Numbered from the stretch's first letter, positions 26,521 through 35,363 are shown. The stretch is DNA of 56,353 nt from an uncultured Bacteroidota bacterium (GCA_913043145.1 CAJWLP010000007.1:1-56353); one strand, 5' to 3'. Numbers and translations: made by a program. The notes: generated from the sequence alone by a model not told the origin.

Positions 26521-27522
26521 TTAACTTTTTTTGATGTTCAAAAATCTAGTACAAATATAAAATTGTATAACGTAAATACCTGCACCAAAACTTATATGGA
26601 ACAGTTTTGAAATTTCGATAAAAGACTTAAAAAGCGATAGCGGGCCAATTATCATTTGAGCAACTGAGCAAATCACTAATAACATAACATATTTATTAAT
26701 TTTTTCGTCTTTTGGAACTTTGATTAATTGAAGGATACTCAAAGACATAATAATCACACCAAAAATGCCGTGATAGTGTAGATTTGGGTATAGCGACTCA
26801 ATGGTCTTATCTAAAGTCATTCTTCCAATATTTAGCTCGAAGGATTCTCTGACTAGTGCCCCTATAGTTACTTGGATAGTTGCAAAGATCATAAGTGATA
26901 TGCTTATCCATGGGCTTGGAAAATTTATAGTTATTGAATTACCAGATAATCGACGTGCAATCATGAAAAAACTGATGGAGGCAAAAGCTGCAATAAAATG
27001 AGCGGTTACAATACCTCCGATGAGATTACTATTTACAACAACTGCTCCTAATAATGCATTAAAAAAAACTGCTAAAAAGCCCAATAAAGTAAAAATAAAG
27101 ACTTTCCATTCCTTTCTTAAATAATGGAATGAGAGGATGGTGCAAATAAAAACGATGATACCTGTGAGGGCACCCCATAATCGATTTATGTATTCAACAT
27201 ATGCTTTTAATACGTTAAACTTATGACTTTCACTCAATTGGGTAGTTTGTTGGATTTGATTTGCTTTGTCAGAAAATCCAAATAGTTGAAGTAGTTGGGT
27301 AAATCGTTTAGTTCTAGCAAGGCGTTGGTTTTTGAAGTATTCTTCGTAGTTTTTGGGTAATTCTTTTTCAGATAAGGGTGGCACATATTGGCCAAAGCAC
27401 TTGGGCCAATCTGGACAGCCCATTCCACTACCAGTACTCCTTACTAGACCTCCAATTACAAACAGCATGAAGATAAAGAATATCGAAAGCCAGTTAAATA
27501 ATCTGTAATTTCTTGAATTCAC
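26521..27522 (-). CDS. ctaA: Heme A synthase (COX15/CtaA family)
   Basis: Oxidises the C8 methyl of heme O to a formyl group, giving heme A. The 333-residue protein has eight helices. GGLVRSTGSGMGCPDWPKCFG near the N-terminus contains the family's hallmark Gly/Cys/Trp motif; ALTGIIVF, TAHFIAAF, LHYHGIFGVI and LFHISFGAGIYV carry candidate heme-ligand histidines. The start is GTG 27522, the only plausible start ahead of the first helix. A strong hairpin terminator ends about 14 bases upstream of this GTG and no TAnnTTTG element lies between, which is odd for the first gene of a nine-gene run. Confidence 0.93.
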   Translation of the reverse strand: MNSRNYRLFNWLSIFFIFMLFVIGGLVRSTGSGMGCPDWPKCFGQYVPPLSEKELPKNYEEYFKNQRLARTKRFTQLLQLFGFSDKANQIQQTTQLSESHKFNVLKAYVEYINRLWGALTGIIVFICTILSFHYLRKEWKVFIFTLLGFLAVFFNALLGAVVVNSNLIGGIVTAHFIAAFASISFFMIARRLSGNSITINFPSPWISISLMIFATIQVTIGALVRESFELNIGRMTLDKTIESLYPNLHYHGIFGVIIMSLSILQLIKVPKDEKINKYVMLLVICSVAQMIIGPLSLFKSFIEISKLFHISFGAGIYVIQFYICTRFLNIKKS

Positions 27523-27536
27523 AGGTATGGTTTGAT

Positions 27537-27567
27537 AAAAAAAGCCATCTGAAGATGGCTTTTTTTT
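27537..27567. terminator. Bidirectional intrinsic terminator between subunit I and heme A synthase
   Basis: GCCATC (27544-27549), loop TGAA, GATGGC (27554-27559), flanked by seven A on one side and eight T on the other, make a perfect six-pair stem extended by A-T pairs. On the minus strand it follows the subunit I stop codon directly; the stop codon overlaps its A/T arm. It would work in both directions. Confidence 0.82.
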
Positions 27568-29446
27568 ATATTGTATTTGGTTTAAGCCAGTTTTTTATCA
27601 GCGTAAATAGGGTTACTGCTTCTGTCTTTGGCTTTTTAGATGTTTTATTGATTTTTGTTTTTGGTGTTTCAAAAAGCTCTTCTTCAACTCCCTCATCTGG
27701 AACATTTTGCATCATGAAATCTTCTTCATATGCAGGATTACTGTAATCGTACGCCCAACGATATACTGTAGGTATTTCTCCTGGCCAGTTTCCGTGAATT
27801 CTTTCTTCGGGTGTAGTCCATTCTAAAGTATTAGCTTGCCATGGATTAGTGCCAGATCTTTTCCCAATAAAAATACTTGAAAAGAAGTTGTATAAAAATA
27901 TGATTTGAGCGATACCACCTAAAATTGCAGCGAGTGTCATTACAACGTTTACATCAAACCAAACACCATATTCGGGCAATAATGTAAATGCATAGTATCT
28001 TCTTGGTACACCGGCAAGCCCCATGAAGTGCATAGGAAAAAATACCAAGTATGCAGAAATAAATGTGAACCAAAAATGGATGTATCCTAGAGGCTTATTC
28101 ATCATTCGACCAAACATTTTTGGAAACCAGTGGTAGATTCCTGCCAACATTCCAAATATTGCAGCACAACCCATTACAATATGGAAGTGACCAACTACAA
28201 AATAAGTATCGTGTAATTGAATGTCTAAAGTAGCGTTACCCAAAAATATTCCAGTTAATCCACCAGATATGAAAAAAGATACTAAACCTATAGCAAACAT
28301 CATTGCATTAGTGAATCTGATATTTCCTCTCCATAGTGTGGCTAGATAATTAAATGTTTTGACAGCAGAGGGGACGGCTATAATAAGTGTAGTCACTAAA
28401 AATACAGCACCAAGCAAAGGATTCATCCCAGTTATAAACATGTGATGTCCCCATACGATAAACGATAAGAAAGCAATACCCATTAGTGAGATAACCATAG
28501 CGGTATACCCAAATATTGGCTTCCTTGAGTTAACAGCGATTATTTCGGATGTTATCCCAAGAGCAGGCATTATAATGATATATACTTCAGGGTGTCCGAG
28601 GAACCAAAATAAGTGTTGGAATAAGATTGGGCTTCCACCAGTATGTTCTAAAGCACCTGCCGAACCCAGATATATATCCGATAAATAAAAACTTGTCCCG
28701 AAACCTCTATCAAATAATAACAACAAACCGCCACCTAATAAAACTGGAAATGATAATAAACCAAGAACTGCAGTTAAAAATAGTGCCCAAACAGTTAGTG
28801 GTAGTCTTGTCATAGACATTCCTTTGGTTCTCATATTTAGAACAGTACTTATATAATTGATACCACCTAAAAGTGATGAGACAATAAATAGAACAATGGC
28901 AGTTAGCCATAGTGTCATACCCATTCCAGAACCAGGCATAGCTTTCGGCAATGCACTTAAAGGGGGGTAAATGGTCCATCCACCTGAGGCAGGTCCGGTC
29001 TCAACAAATAATGATGATAATAGAACTATACTGCTCAATAAAAAGAACCAATATGAAAGCATATTCATAAACGGAGATGCCATATCTCTTGCTCCGATTT
29101 GTAATGGTAAAAGTAAATTGGCAAATGTTCCACTAAGGCCTGCTGTTAGTACATAAAATACCATTATTGTACCGTGCATAGTTACAAGAGCCATGTAATA
29201 TCCTGCGTCTAATTTTCCATCTGGTGCCCATTTGCTACCAAAGAACCATTCCAGTATCGGGAATGATGTGTCTGGATAAGCAAGTTGAAGACGAAAAGCA
29301 ATAGACATTGCCATTCCGATTACTCCCATGATTATACCAGTAATTAAAAATTGTTTGGATATCATCTTGTGATCCATACTGAAAACGTATTTTGATAAGA
29401 ATGTTTCCTTATGGTGATGTTCCGCGTGTGCAACTGATGAACTCAT
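27566..29446 (-). CDS. Cytochrome c oxidase subunit I
   Basis: The catalytic subunit, with heme a and the heme a3-CuB centre, reducing O2 and pumping protons in the inner membrane. The 626-residue protein has about twelve helices. Ligands are present: His91 in VTMHGTIMVFY and His422 for heme a, His285 of FLGHPEVYI plus His334-His335 for CuB, and His420 in TYFVVGHFHIVMG for heme a3. Glu287 and Tyr289 of HPEVY place it in the A1 type, with the Glu for the D-channel. A charged cytoplasmic tail of about 70 residues ends the chain. It follows subunit II by 16 bases. Confidence 0.97.
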   Translation of the reverse strand: MSSSVAHAEHHHKETFLSKYVFSMDHKMISKQFLITGIIMGVIGMAMSIAFRLQLAYPDTSFPILEWFFGSKWAPDGKLDAGYYMALVTMHGTIMVFYVLTAGLSGTFANLLLPLQIGARDMASPFMNMLSYWFFLLSSIVLLSSLFVETGPASGGWTIYPPLSALPKAMPGSGMGMTLWLTAIVLFIVSSLLGGINYISTVLNMRTKGMSMTRLPLTVWALFLTAVLGLLSFPVLLGGGLLLLFDRGFGTSFYLSDIYLGSAGALEHTGGSPILFQHLFWFLGHPEVYIIIMPALGITSEIIAVNSRKPIFGYTAMVISLMGIAFLSFIVWGHHMFITGMNPLLGAVFLVTTLIIAVPSAVKTFNYLATLWRGNIRFTNAMMFAIGLVSFFISGGLTGIFLGNATLDIQLHDTYFVVGHFHIVMGCAAIFGMLAGIYHWFPKMFGRMMNKPLGYIHFWFTFISAYLVFFPMHFMGLAGVPRRYYAFTLLPEYGVWFDVNVVMTLAAILGGIAQIIFLYNFFSSIFIGKRSGTNPWQANTLEWTTPEERIHGNWPGEIPTVYRWAYDYSNPAYEEDFMMQNVPDEGVEEELFETPKTKINKTSKKPKTEAVTLFTLIKNWLKPNTI

Positions 29447-29462
29447 ATTTTTAAAATATTTA

Positions 29463-31235
29463 TTAATTAATAGCTAAAATTTCTTTTTCTGTGGTTGTGA
29501 TTTCTGAGTCTTCTGCTTTTGTATTTTCTTCGGCAAAAAGACTTGTTTGCTGTTTAATCCATTCATTGTAGGATGCTTCATCTTCAACAACAACTTTCAT
29601 TTTCATATTGAAATGAGCATTTCCACATATTTTATTACAGATTAGATAGTAGTCAAACTCTGGGTCCCCTTTGATAGCTCTCATTTCCTCTGTAGACTTA
29701 ATGGGAGTAAAGGTGAATTCTGTAGGTAAGCCTGGAACAACGTTCATTTGAGTTCTAAAGTAGGGCAGGTATGCAGAATGTATAACATCTCTTGCTCTAA
29801 ATTTTAATCTAATTGGCTGGTCCTTAATAAGATGAATTTCTTGAACAACTTGATCATCATCACCTTCTCCGGTAAACATTGATCCTTCGTTTATTTTTAG
29901 TGCTCCAGTTAATCGTTCTATTTGTGTGTTCCGAGCACGAATGGTTAATCTTAGGTCATTTTCAACATCACCAGATTCATACGAATCAATTTTCCTTAGA
30001 TGTGCTTCATGATCATCACCAACCCGTCCACCAAGTGCTGACTTTAATTTTGCCAGTTCTTTAGGAAGCTTTGATATGGTGTTTTCCATGGAGTAAATGT
30101 CTTCCTGGAGTTCTTTGATAAGCTCATTAGCGTGGTTTCTGTTAGCAACTCCCAATGGATTAATACCGTTAATTAGATTGTAATTTGCTTTTCCAAGTTT
30201 ACCATCATTGCCGGGGTATCTAGCGTTCCATCCAAACTGATATGCAAAAACTTCAATTTGTTTTGCATTTTTGCTATCATCAGAACGTAAAATCTTATTC
30301 CACATTTTGAATCCTCCTGAAACTAAAATCGCAAGAACGACAGCTGGAACCAATGTCCAGACATATTCTAAGTTGTTATTATGAGATAAGAAATAAGCTT
30401 TTCTTCCAGGTTTTTGTCGGTATTTGAAAGAAAAGAAAAATAAGAGAAATTGTGTGATGAAGAAAACGGGAAGTGTAGCTACCCATGTCCATTTCATCAT
30501 TTTATCCATCTCTATACCATGTTCTGAAGCAGACTCAGGTAGTAAAAACTCACTATGAATATTATATTCATAGATTACTAATCCAAAAAAGCCTATCAAA
30601 AAAACGAGCATCATAAAAGCATTAATGTTGTTCCAATTGATGACTTCTCTACCAGTAACATTCGAAACTAATTCGAGTATTCCAAAAATCATTACTATGA
30701 TAAGAAATATTAAAAATGAAAGGAGAACAATGGCCCAGTTAATGTTGTTGAAAAGAGACTCATTAAAAACAGGTTGGTTGGAATTTAAGCTTTCATCTGT
30801 ATTGGCAGCTGGACTGTCACCGTCACCACCATTATCGATCCACATGAGAATCGATGTAATTTCTTCATCTTTAAGGTTTTCAAAAATGTTCATAGCTTGG
30901 CCATTGTATTCATTGTAAATAGCAACAGCTCTTTCATCTCCTGATTTGACTAATTTTTGGCTATTCTTAATCCATGCGTTTAACCAAGCATAGTCTTCCT
31001 CATATTTATCAATTACACCTTCAAGTGCTGGACCTACTACTTTACCTTTCAAGGCATGGCAGGATGCACAATTAGCAGAAAATAATTCACTTCCTTGCTT
31101 GATTAATTCGTCTGTTCCCTCAATGCCATCAATTGGTCTAGTTAGTTTGTTTTTGTAAGCTTGAGAATTTTGAAAGAAGAAAAGGCCAAATAATACAAAT
31201 AGTAATTTGACAGGATTTTTGATTATTATTGACAT
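29463..31235 (-). CDS. Cytochrome c oxidase subunit II with N-terminal cytochrome c domain
   Basis: Accepts electrons from cytochrome c and passes them through CuA to subunit I. The 590-residue protein has a signal peptide (to about 26), a class I cytochrome c domain at about 42-138 with CASCH at 56-60 and likely axial Met115, four membrane helices (about 166-190, 206-224, 248-271, 290-309), and a cupredoxin domain with CuA ligands His486, Cys533, Cys537, His541 and Met544. A helical, charged insertion (about 368-455) splits the cupredoxin domain. caa3-type fusions usually carry cytochrome c at the C-terminus, so the N-terminal position is notable. Lys535 replaces the usual Glu, but that ligand acts through its backbone. 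Confidence 0.92.
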   Translation of the reverse strand: MSIIIKNPVKLLFVLFGLFFFQNSQAYKNKLTRPIDGIEGTDELIKQGSELFSANCASCHALKGKVVGPALEGVIDKYEEDYAWLNAWIKNSQKLVKSGDERAVAIYNEYNGQAMNIFENLKDEEITSILMWIDNGGDGDSPAANTDESLNSNQPVFNESLFNNINWAIVLLSFLIFLIIVMIFGILELVSNVTGREVINWNNINAFMMLVFLIGFFGLVIYEYNIHSEFLLPESASEHGIEMDKMMKWTWVATLPVFFITQFLLFFFSFKYRQKPGRKAYFLSHNNNLEYVWTLVPAVVLAILVSGGFKMWNKILRSDDSKNAKQIEVFAYQFGWNARYPGNDGKLGKANYNLINGINPLGVANRNHANELIKELQEDIYSMENTISKLPKELAKLKSALGGRVGDDHEAHLRKIDSYESGDVENDLRLTIRARNTQIERLTGALKINEGSMFTGEGDDDQVVQEIHLIKDQPIRLKFRARDVIHSAYLPYFRTQMNVVPGLPTEFTFTPIKSTEEMRAIKGDPEFDYYLICNKICGNAHFNMKMKVVVEDEASYNEWIKQQTSLFAEENTKAEDSEITTTEKEILAIN

Positions 31236-31273
31236 CTATACTCTTTATTTTTTCGAGTTAATTTTATTGCTGG

Positions 31274-31281
31274 CAAAAATA
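31274..31281 (-). promoter_or_regulatory. Candidate -7 element for the oxidase subunit II-I transcript
   Basis: On the minus strand this reads TATTTTTG, a match to TAnnTTTG. It lies 39 bases upstream of the subunit II start. No clear -33 TTG is seen at the expected distance, so the call rests on one element. Confidence 0.35.
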
Positions 31282-31388
31282 CCTTGAAATTTAATTAATA
31301 GGAAGAGAGTTTTACCAAATAATTAACATAATGAAATCTTTTTAGATTATGTTTAAATAGATAGAAAAAATGAGCATAATTCTTAAAC

Positions 31389-31417
31389 AAAAAAAGAGGG
31401 TTTTAACCCTCTTTTTT
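31389..31417. terminator. Bidirectional intrinsic terminator downstream of the glycosyltransferase
   Basis: GAGGGTT (31396-31402), a TT loop, and AACCCTC (31405-31411) form a perfect seven-pair stem, with seven A before and six T after. On the minus strand it lies 105 bases beyond the glycosyltransferase stop codon and upstream of the oxidase promoter, so it should insulate the two operons. The rest of the 287-base gap shows no gene. Confidence 0.82.
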
Positions 31418-31522
31418 AAACCAAAAACTAAAACTAAATAACGGAACTTATTGTAAACCAATTGGTTAAATAAAGGTCCAATTACTTAATACGAAGTTAG
31501 TTTCAAAAAAGTTAAACAATTG

Positions 31523-32581
31523 TCATATTGTAGTCATTAATTCGTCGTATGTTGATTTGTATTTATCAATCAGCTTGTTTGAGTCAAATAATTGAAGTGT
31601 TGCTGGTATTTTTTTTTCGAATTCATTTCGAATGTCTTTATCCATAAGTTTGATAATTGCTTGACGGATGCTAGAATGATCTTTTGGGTCAAAATATATT
31701 GCTGCTTTCTTCCCAACTTCAGGCATGCTGCTAATATTAGATGTTGCAATTGTTTTTCCAAATGAAAATGCTTCTAATATTGGAATACCAAAGCCCTCAA
31801 ACAAAGAGGGATAAATACAAAATTCACATTTACTGTAAAGTTCATTAAGATTTTTGTTAGAGACATTAAATTGTAGCTGAACTCGAGGGTCTTTTTTTGC
31901 TAAGCTAATCATTTCATTTGATGTATTACCGTGACTACCAACAACTTTTAGGTTTATTTTTTCAGAATCTATAGCTTTAAATGCCTCAAGTAGGCTCCTT
32001 ATATTTTTTCTTTTTGTAAAGCTACTTACACATAAAATATATGGTTTTTCAGCTTTCTTGGGAGAAATTTTTTTCTTCAAAAGTCCAATAGGAATTACTC
32101 TAATTTTGGATTTATCTGTTTTGTAAAAATGAATGATATCTTTTTTAGTTTGTTCGCTAACAGTGATAATTATATCCGCGTGTTTTTGAGCATATCTAAG
32201 TTTAATGTCATAAACCCATCGATCAATTAGAGCGTAGTTTTCTGGATATCTTTTGTTGATCAAATCATGGATAGTTACCACGGTTTTTATGTCTGTTTTG
32301 TGTATGCCAAATGGGAGTTCGTTACTAAGGCCATGATAAATATTAATTTTTTCCTTTTTTAAATTTCGAACAACAAACCAACTTCTCCAGATAGCTTTTA
32401 AAATTGGAATTTTTGGGGTAATGACTGTTTTATTATCCTTGCTTTCTTTTAGTTTTTTTGAATGAAATAGGAATATTGATTGTGGTATTTGATCATTTAA
32501 ATTATTTATTAACCATCTGGAGTAATTACCTAGACCAGTAAAATTGTTGAAATATCGTTTAGCATCAAAACCTATTCTCAT
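31523..32581 (-). CDS. Glycosyltransferase family 1 (GT-B fold)
   Basis: A 352-residue GT4-type retaining glycosyltransferase. The N-terminal half starts MRIGFDAKRYFNNFTGLGNYSR, a typical acceptor-domain loop, and includes TVVTIHDLINKRYP and IITVSEQTKKDIIHFY. The C-terminal nucleotide-sugar domain has PYILCVSSFTKRKNIRSLLEA and the E-x7-E signature in FEGFGIPILEAFSFGKTIA. There are no membrane helices. It begins immediately after the dapD stop codon, so the two are cotranscribed, though their functions look unrelated. Acceptor unknown; mannosyl transfer is common in the family. Confidence 0.9.
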   Translation of the reverse strand: MRIGFDAKRYFNNFTGLGNYSRWLINNLNDQIPQSIFLFHSKKLKESKDNKTVITPKIPILKAIWRSWFVVRNLKKEKINIYHGLSNELPFGIHKTDIKTVVTIHDLINKRYPENYALIDRWVYDIKLRYAQKHADIIITVSEQTKKDIIHFYKTDKSKIRVIPIGLLKKKISPKKAEKPYILCVSSFTKRKNIRSLLEAFKAIDSEKINLKVVGSHGNTSNEMISLAKKDPRVQLQFNVSNKNLNELYSKCEFCIYPSLFEGFGIPILEAFSFGKTIATSNISSMPEVGKKAAIYFDPKDHSSIRQAIIKLMDKDIRNEFEKKIPATLQLFDSNKLIDKYKSTYDELMTTI

Positions 32582-33403
32582 TTAAACAGGTACTTGAAAA
32601 TCTCGTAATACATCATTTAATGAGGTTTTCTTATCAGTTGAGGCCTTTCGTGTACCGATTATTAAGGCACAACTTACACCGAAGTTACCTGCAGGGAATT
32701 CTTTTTGCAGACTACCAGGAATTACAACGGATCTAGCCGGAATTCGCCCTTTGTAATAGATTGGTTCATCTCCTGAAACATCTATAATTTTTGTGCTTTG
32801 TGTTAAGGTTACACCTGCACCAATTACAGCCTCAGTTTCAACATGAACTCCTTCAACAATAATAGATCTACTGCCAATAAAGCAATTGTCCTCAATGATT
32901 ACTGGAGCAGCCTGAACAGGTTCTAATACTCCACCAACACCAACACCACCACTTAAGTGAACATTTTTACCTATTTGGGCACAGCTTCCGACAGTTGCCC
33001 AGGTGTCTACCATTGTTCCAGAATCTACAAATGCACCAATATTTACATAGCTAGGCATTAAGACCACACCCGAGGCAATGTGCGATCCATATCTTGCAAT
33101 TGCATGAGGAACCACCCGGATACCTTGAGCTGAAAAGTCTTTTTTGAGAAGCATCTTATCGTGAAACTCGAAAGGTCCCACTTCAATGGTTTTCATTTTT
33201 TGTATGGGAAAGTAAAGTAAGACAGCTTTCTTGACCCAATCATTGACTTGCCATTTCTTTTTATCATCTAATTCTGCACATCTTAGTAGACCTTTATCTA
33301 TCTTTTCAATTACATCTCGAATTGCTTTCTGAACATCTTTTTTCTTCAAGAGAGTTCGATCATCCCAGGCATTCAATATTGTGTCTTTCAAAGAATTAAT
33401 CAT
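32582..33403 (-). CDS. dapD: 2,3,4,5-tetrahydropyridine-2,6-dicarboxylate N-succinyltransferase
   Basis: Succinyl-CoA-dependent step of the lysine/meso-diaminopimelate pathway. The 273-residue protein has the DapD N-terminal helical domain and then hexapeptide repeats of a left-handed beta helix. RVVPHAIARYGSHIASGVVLMPSY and NIGAFVDSGTMVDTWATVGSCAQIG (about residues 95-145) are family signatures, followed by HLSGGVGVGGVLEP and NCFIGSRSIIVEGV. Length is normal. Diaminopimelate made here feeds peptidoglycan. A -7-like element lies just upstream. Confidence 0.96.
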   Translation of the reverse strand: MINSLKDTILNAWDDRTLLKKKDVQKAIRDVIEKIDKGLLRCAELDDKKKWQVNDWVKKAVLLYFPIQKMKTIEVGPFEFHDKMLLKKDFSAQGIRVVPHAIARYGSHIASGVVLMPSYVNIGAFVDSGTMVDTWATVGSCAQIGKNVHLSGGVGVGGVLEPVQAAPVIIEDNCFIGSRSIIVEGVHVETEAVIGAGVTLTQSTKIIDVSGDEPIYYKGRIPARSVVIPGSLQKEFPAGNFGVSCALIIGTRKASTDKKTSLNDVLRDFQVPV

Positions 33404-33408
33404 GATTA

Positions 33409-33416
33409 CAAAGGTA
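33409..33416 (-). promoter_or_regulatory. Candidate -7 element for dapD
   Basis: Reads TACCTTTG on the minus strand, ending 6 bases from the dapD ATG. If used, the transcript would be leaderless or nearly so. No -33 TTG is visible at the usual distance. Confidence 0.3.
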
Positions 33417-33470
33417 TTGATAATTGATAGTATGAGTTACAGATTCATACAAAATTGTGTTTTCATGGGT

Positions 33471-33968
33471 TTAAATCAGGTAAACACTCATCTTTCCGTC
33501 TTTTTCTTCATATAAAATATGATCTTTCAATGTGGTTGAGAGAGATAAACCTACAAAATTTGCTTGTATTGGAAATTTATGATGTGCTCTATTTGCTAAA
33601 ACAGCAGTCATAACACTTTTTGGCATATATTTTAGCACCTCTTTAAGTGCTGCTGCTAATGTAACACCTGAGTTAAGTACATCGTCAACAAGTACAACAG
33701 GGTTATCTTTTAAGACATTTGAATTATCCATAGTGATTTTCGAGTTCAACGGTGAGCTTTTATCAAGATCAATAGGTGATAGTATTACCTTAGTATCAGA
33801 GTGTTTTTCAATGATATTTTTTAATTTTTCAGCTAGTGTAGCACCTCTGTTAATTAATCCGACCAAAATAATGAGATTTGATTTGACATGACTCTCAAGA
33901 ATTTGCCATGCCATACGATCTAATTTAAGATTTATTTCGTCGTGATTAAGTAAGCGAGTTTTATTCAT
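33471..33968 (-). CDS. Phosphoribosyltransferase family protein (PyrR-like)
   Basis: A 165-residue type I phosphoribosyltransferase fold. The PRPP-binding loop PVVLVDDVLNSGVTLAAAL (about residues 90-108) is clear, and the NLIILVGLINRGATLAEKL strand-loop near the N-terminus fits the pyrophosphate loop. The C-terminal LANRAHHKFPIQANFVGLSL resembles the hood of PyrR, which acts on uracil or regulates pyrimidine genes. Substrate cannot be fixed: hypoxanthine/guanine or uracil phosphoribosyltransferase is possible. It lies 4 bases after coaE. Confidence 0.84.
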   Translation of the reverse strand: MNKTRLLNHDEINLKLDRMAWQILESHVKSNLIILVGLINRGATLAEKLKNIIEKHSDTKVILSPIDLDKSSPLNSKITMDNSNVLKDNPVVLVDDVLNSGVTLAAALKEVLKYMPKSVMTAVLANRAHHKFPIQANFVGLSLSTTLKDHILYEEKDGKMSVYLI

Positions 33969-33972
33969 GAAT

Positions 33973-34596
33973 TTAAATTTTAAATGGAATAGTCTCTTGG
34001 TCTCTAATTTCTAAAATTTTATTATGAATATTCATAGTTTGTTCTATCAATGAACGAATACCGTCATTATAGATTATCCAATCTGCTTTTTCCATTCGTT
34101 CTCGGTCGGTAGATTGATTTTCTATTCGCTTTAAAACATCCTCTCTTTTAACGTGATCTCTTTTTACAACTCGTTCGATACGTGTTTCAATTGGAGAATT
34201 GATTACAATTACTTTATGTAAGTTTTTGTAACTATTACTCTCAAATAAAAGTGCGGCCTCTTTTAGGGAATAGGGCTCATGTTTGTGTTCTTGAGTCCAT
34301 AGCTCAAAATCTATGATTACTGCAGGATGTACTATATTGTTGAGATTTTTTAATTTTTCTTCATTATTAAAAACAACTTTACCTAGATAGTCTCTGTTTA
34401 GGTCATCTTTTCTAGTGTAGGAATCCCAACCAAAGCTTTTTCTAATAGCCTCTTTTAGTTCCGGGTTGTTATTCATGAGCCATTTAGCTCGAAAATCTGC
34501 ATCATATATGGGAATTCCAATTTGGTTAAAAATTTTGCACACTGTTGACTTGCCAGCACCTATACCTCCTGTAATTCCTATTCTTAGATGCTGCAT
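33973..34596 (-). CDS. coaE: Dephospho-CoA kinase
   Basis: Phosphorylates the 3'-hydroxyl of dephospho-CoA, the last step of CoA synthesis. The 207-residue protein has the P-loop GITGGIGAGKSTVCKIF (about residues 7-23), DADFRAKWLM (about 33-42), HPAVIIDFELW, the lid region RIERVVKRDHVKREDVLKRIENQ, and a C-terminal ADWIIYNDG. Length and motifs are those of the family. It is 7 bases after yajC and 4 bases before the phosphoribosyltransferase gene. Confidence 0.96.
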   Translation of the reverse strand: MQHLRIGITGGIGAGKSTVCKIFNQIGIPIYDADFRAKWLMNNNPELKEAIRKSFGWDSYTRKDDLNRDYLGKVVFNNEEKLKNLNNIVHPAVIIDFELWTQEHKHEPYSLKEAALLFESNSYKNLHKVIVINSPIETRIERVVKRDHVKREDVLKRIENQSTDRERMEKADWIIYNDGIRSLIEQTMNIHNKILEIRDQETIPFKI

Positions 34597-34603
34597 CAGA
34601 ATG

Positions 34604-34879
34604 TTACTCTTCGGTTGAAGTATTTAGGAGCTCTGAGGCTTCCATACTTATTGCCGCTCTATTAATTTTAAATTTTGCACCACCTCCAGTATCGATAACA
34701 GCAGTAAGATCTTTAAGCTCAACTATTTTACCGTGAATACCACCATTGGTGACAATTTTGTTTCCTTTTTTTAATTCTGAGATGAATTGTTTTTGTTTTT
34801 TTTGCTTCTTAATCTGAGGAAGGAAAAAGAAGATATACATTACTGCAATTAGTAGTATTGGGAATAATAAACTGCTCAT
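34604..34879 (-). CDS. yajC: Preprotein translocase accessory subunit YajC
   Basis: A small inner-membrane protein of the SecDF-YajC complex. The 91-residue product has one N-terminal helix (about 3-20) followed by FFLPQIKKQKKQKQFISEL, the PxxKxxK-type motif typical of YajC, then a small SH3-like domain with GNKIVTNGGIHGKIVELKD. It starts one base after the DUF1573 stop codon. SecD and SecF are not in the window. Confidence 0.94.
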   Translation of the reverse strand: MSSLLFPILLIAVMYIFFFLPQIKKQKKQKQFISELKKGNKIVTNGGIHGKIVELKDLTAVIDTGGGAKFKINRAAISMEASELLNTSTEE

Positions 34880-34880
34880 A

Positions 34881-35324
34881 TTATGATTTTTTTTCTACAA
34901 ATACTTTGATTTGAAGTATTGTCTTTACAGGATTTGTATTTGCTAATATGGTAATATCCTTTGTTACCAGGTCTTTTTTACCGTTGCTATTGAATTCAAC
35001 TTTGATCTCACCTTTGTCTCCTGGAGCAATTGGTTCCTTTGGCCAATTGGGTATAGTACATCCACAACTCGCAGAAGCACTAGATATTACAAGATCTTTT
35101 GAACCCGTATTTGTAAAACGGAAAGTATGTTCAACTACCTCTCCGTCAACTATTGTCCCAAAGTCCCAGGTTTTTTTATCAAAACTGATAATTGGTTCTT
35201 TGTTTGATATTTGATCTGTCTCAATGACATTACTATTAAGACTCTTATTTCCTTTTGATCTTTGATCGCAGGATACCAATGCCATTAATAGTACTGCTGT
35301 GTAAATAATATTATTTCTAAACAT
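34881..35324 (-). CDS. DUF1573 lipoprotein
   Basis: A 147-residue exported protein with a lipobox-like end of signal peptide (LMALVSCDQ, Cys at about residue 19), so probably a lipoprotein. The DUF1573 domain, an Ig-like fold, covers about residues 48-145: FDKKTWDFGTIVDGEVVEHTFRFTNTG and SASCGCTIPNWPKEPIAPGDKGEI are diagnostic, including the CGC motif. Function is unknown for the family. It sits between nusB and yajC, as seen in many Bacteroidota. Confidence 0.9.
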   Translation of the reverse strand: MFRNNIIYTAVLLMALVSCDQRSKGNKSLNSNVIETDQISNKEPIISFDKKTWDFGTIVDGEVVEHTFRFTNTGSKDLVISSASASCGCTIPNWPKEPIAPGDKGEIKVEFNSNGKKDLVTKDITILANTNPVKTILQIKVFVEKKS

Positions 35325-35363
35325 ATTATGATTGATTATACAAATTTATAATGGTTTTGATGT

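Noticed and set aside
28710-28979. Open frame of 89 codons inside the subunit I gene
   Set aside because: It lies wholly within a strongly conserved oxidase gene in another frame and has no features of its own.
29622-29660. Loss of a CuA ligand in subunit II (Lys535 instead of Glu)
   Set aside because: This ligand binds through the backbone carbonyl, and all side-chain ligands are present; as I recall, CNKICG is common in Bacteroidota.
30595-31077. Candidate split between a free cytochrome c gene and subunit II
   Set aside because: The frame runs without a stop through both domains and no start or gap is seen between them.
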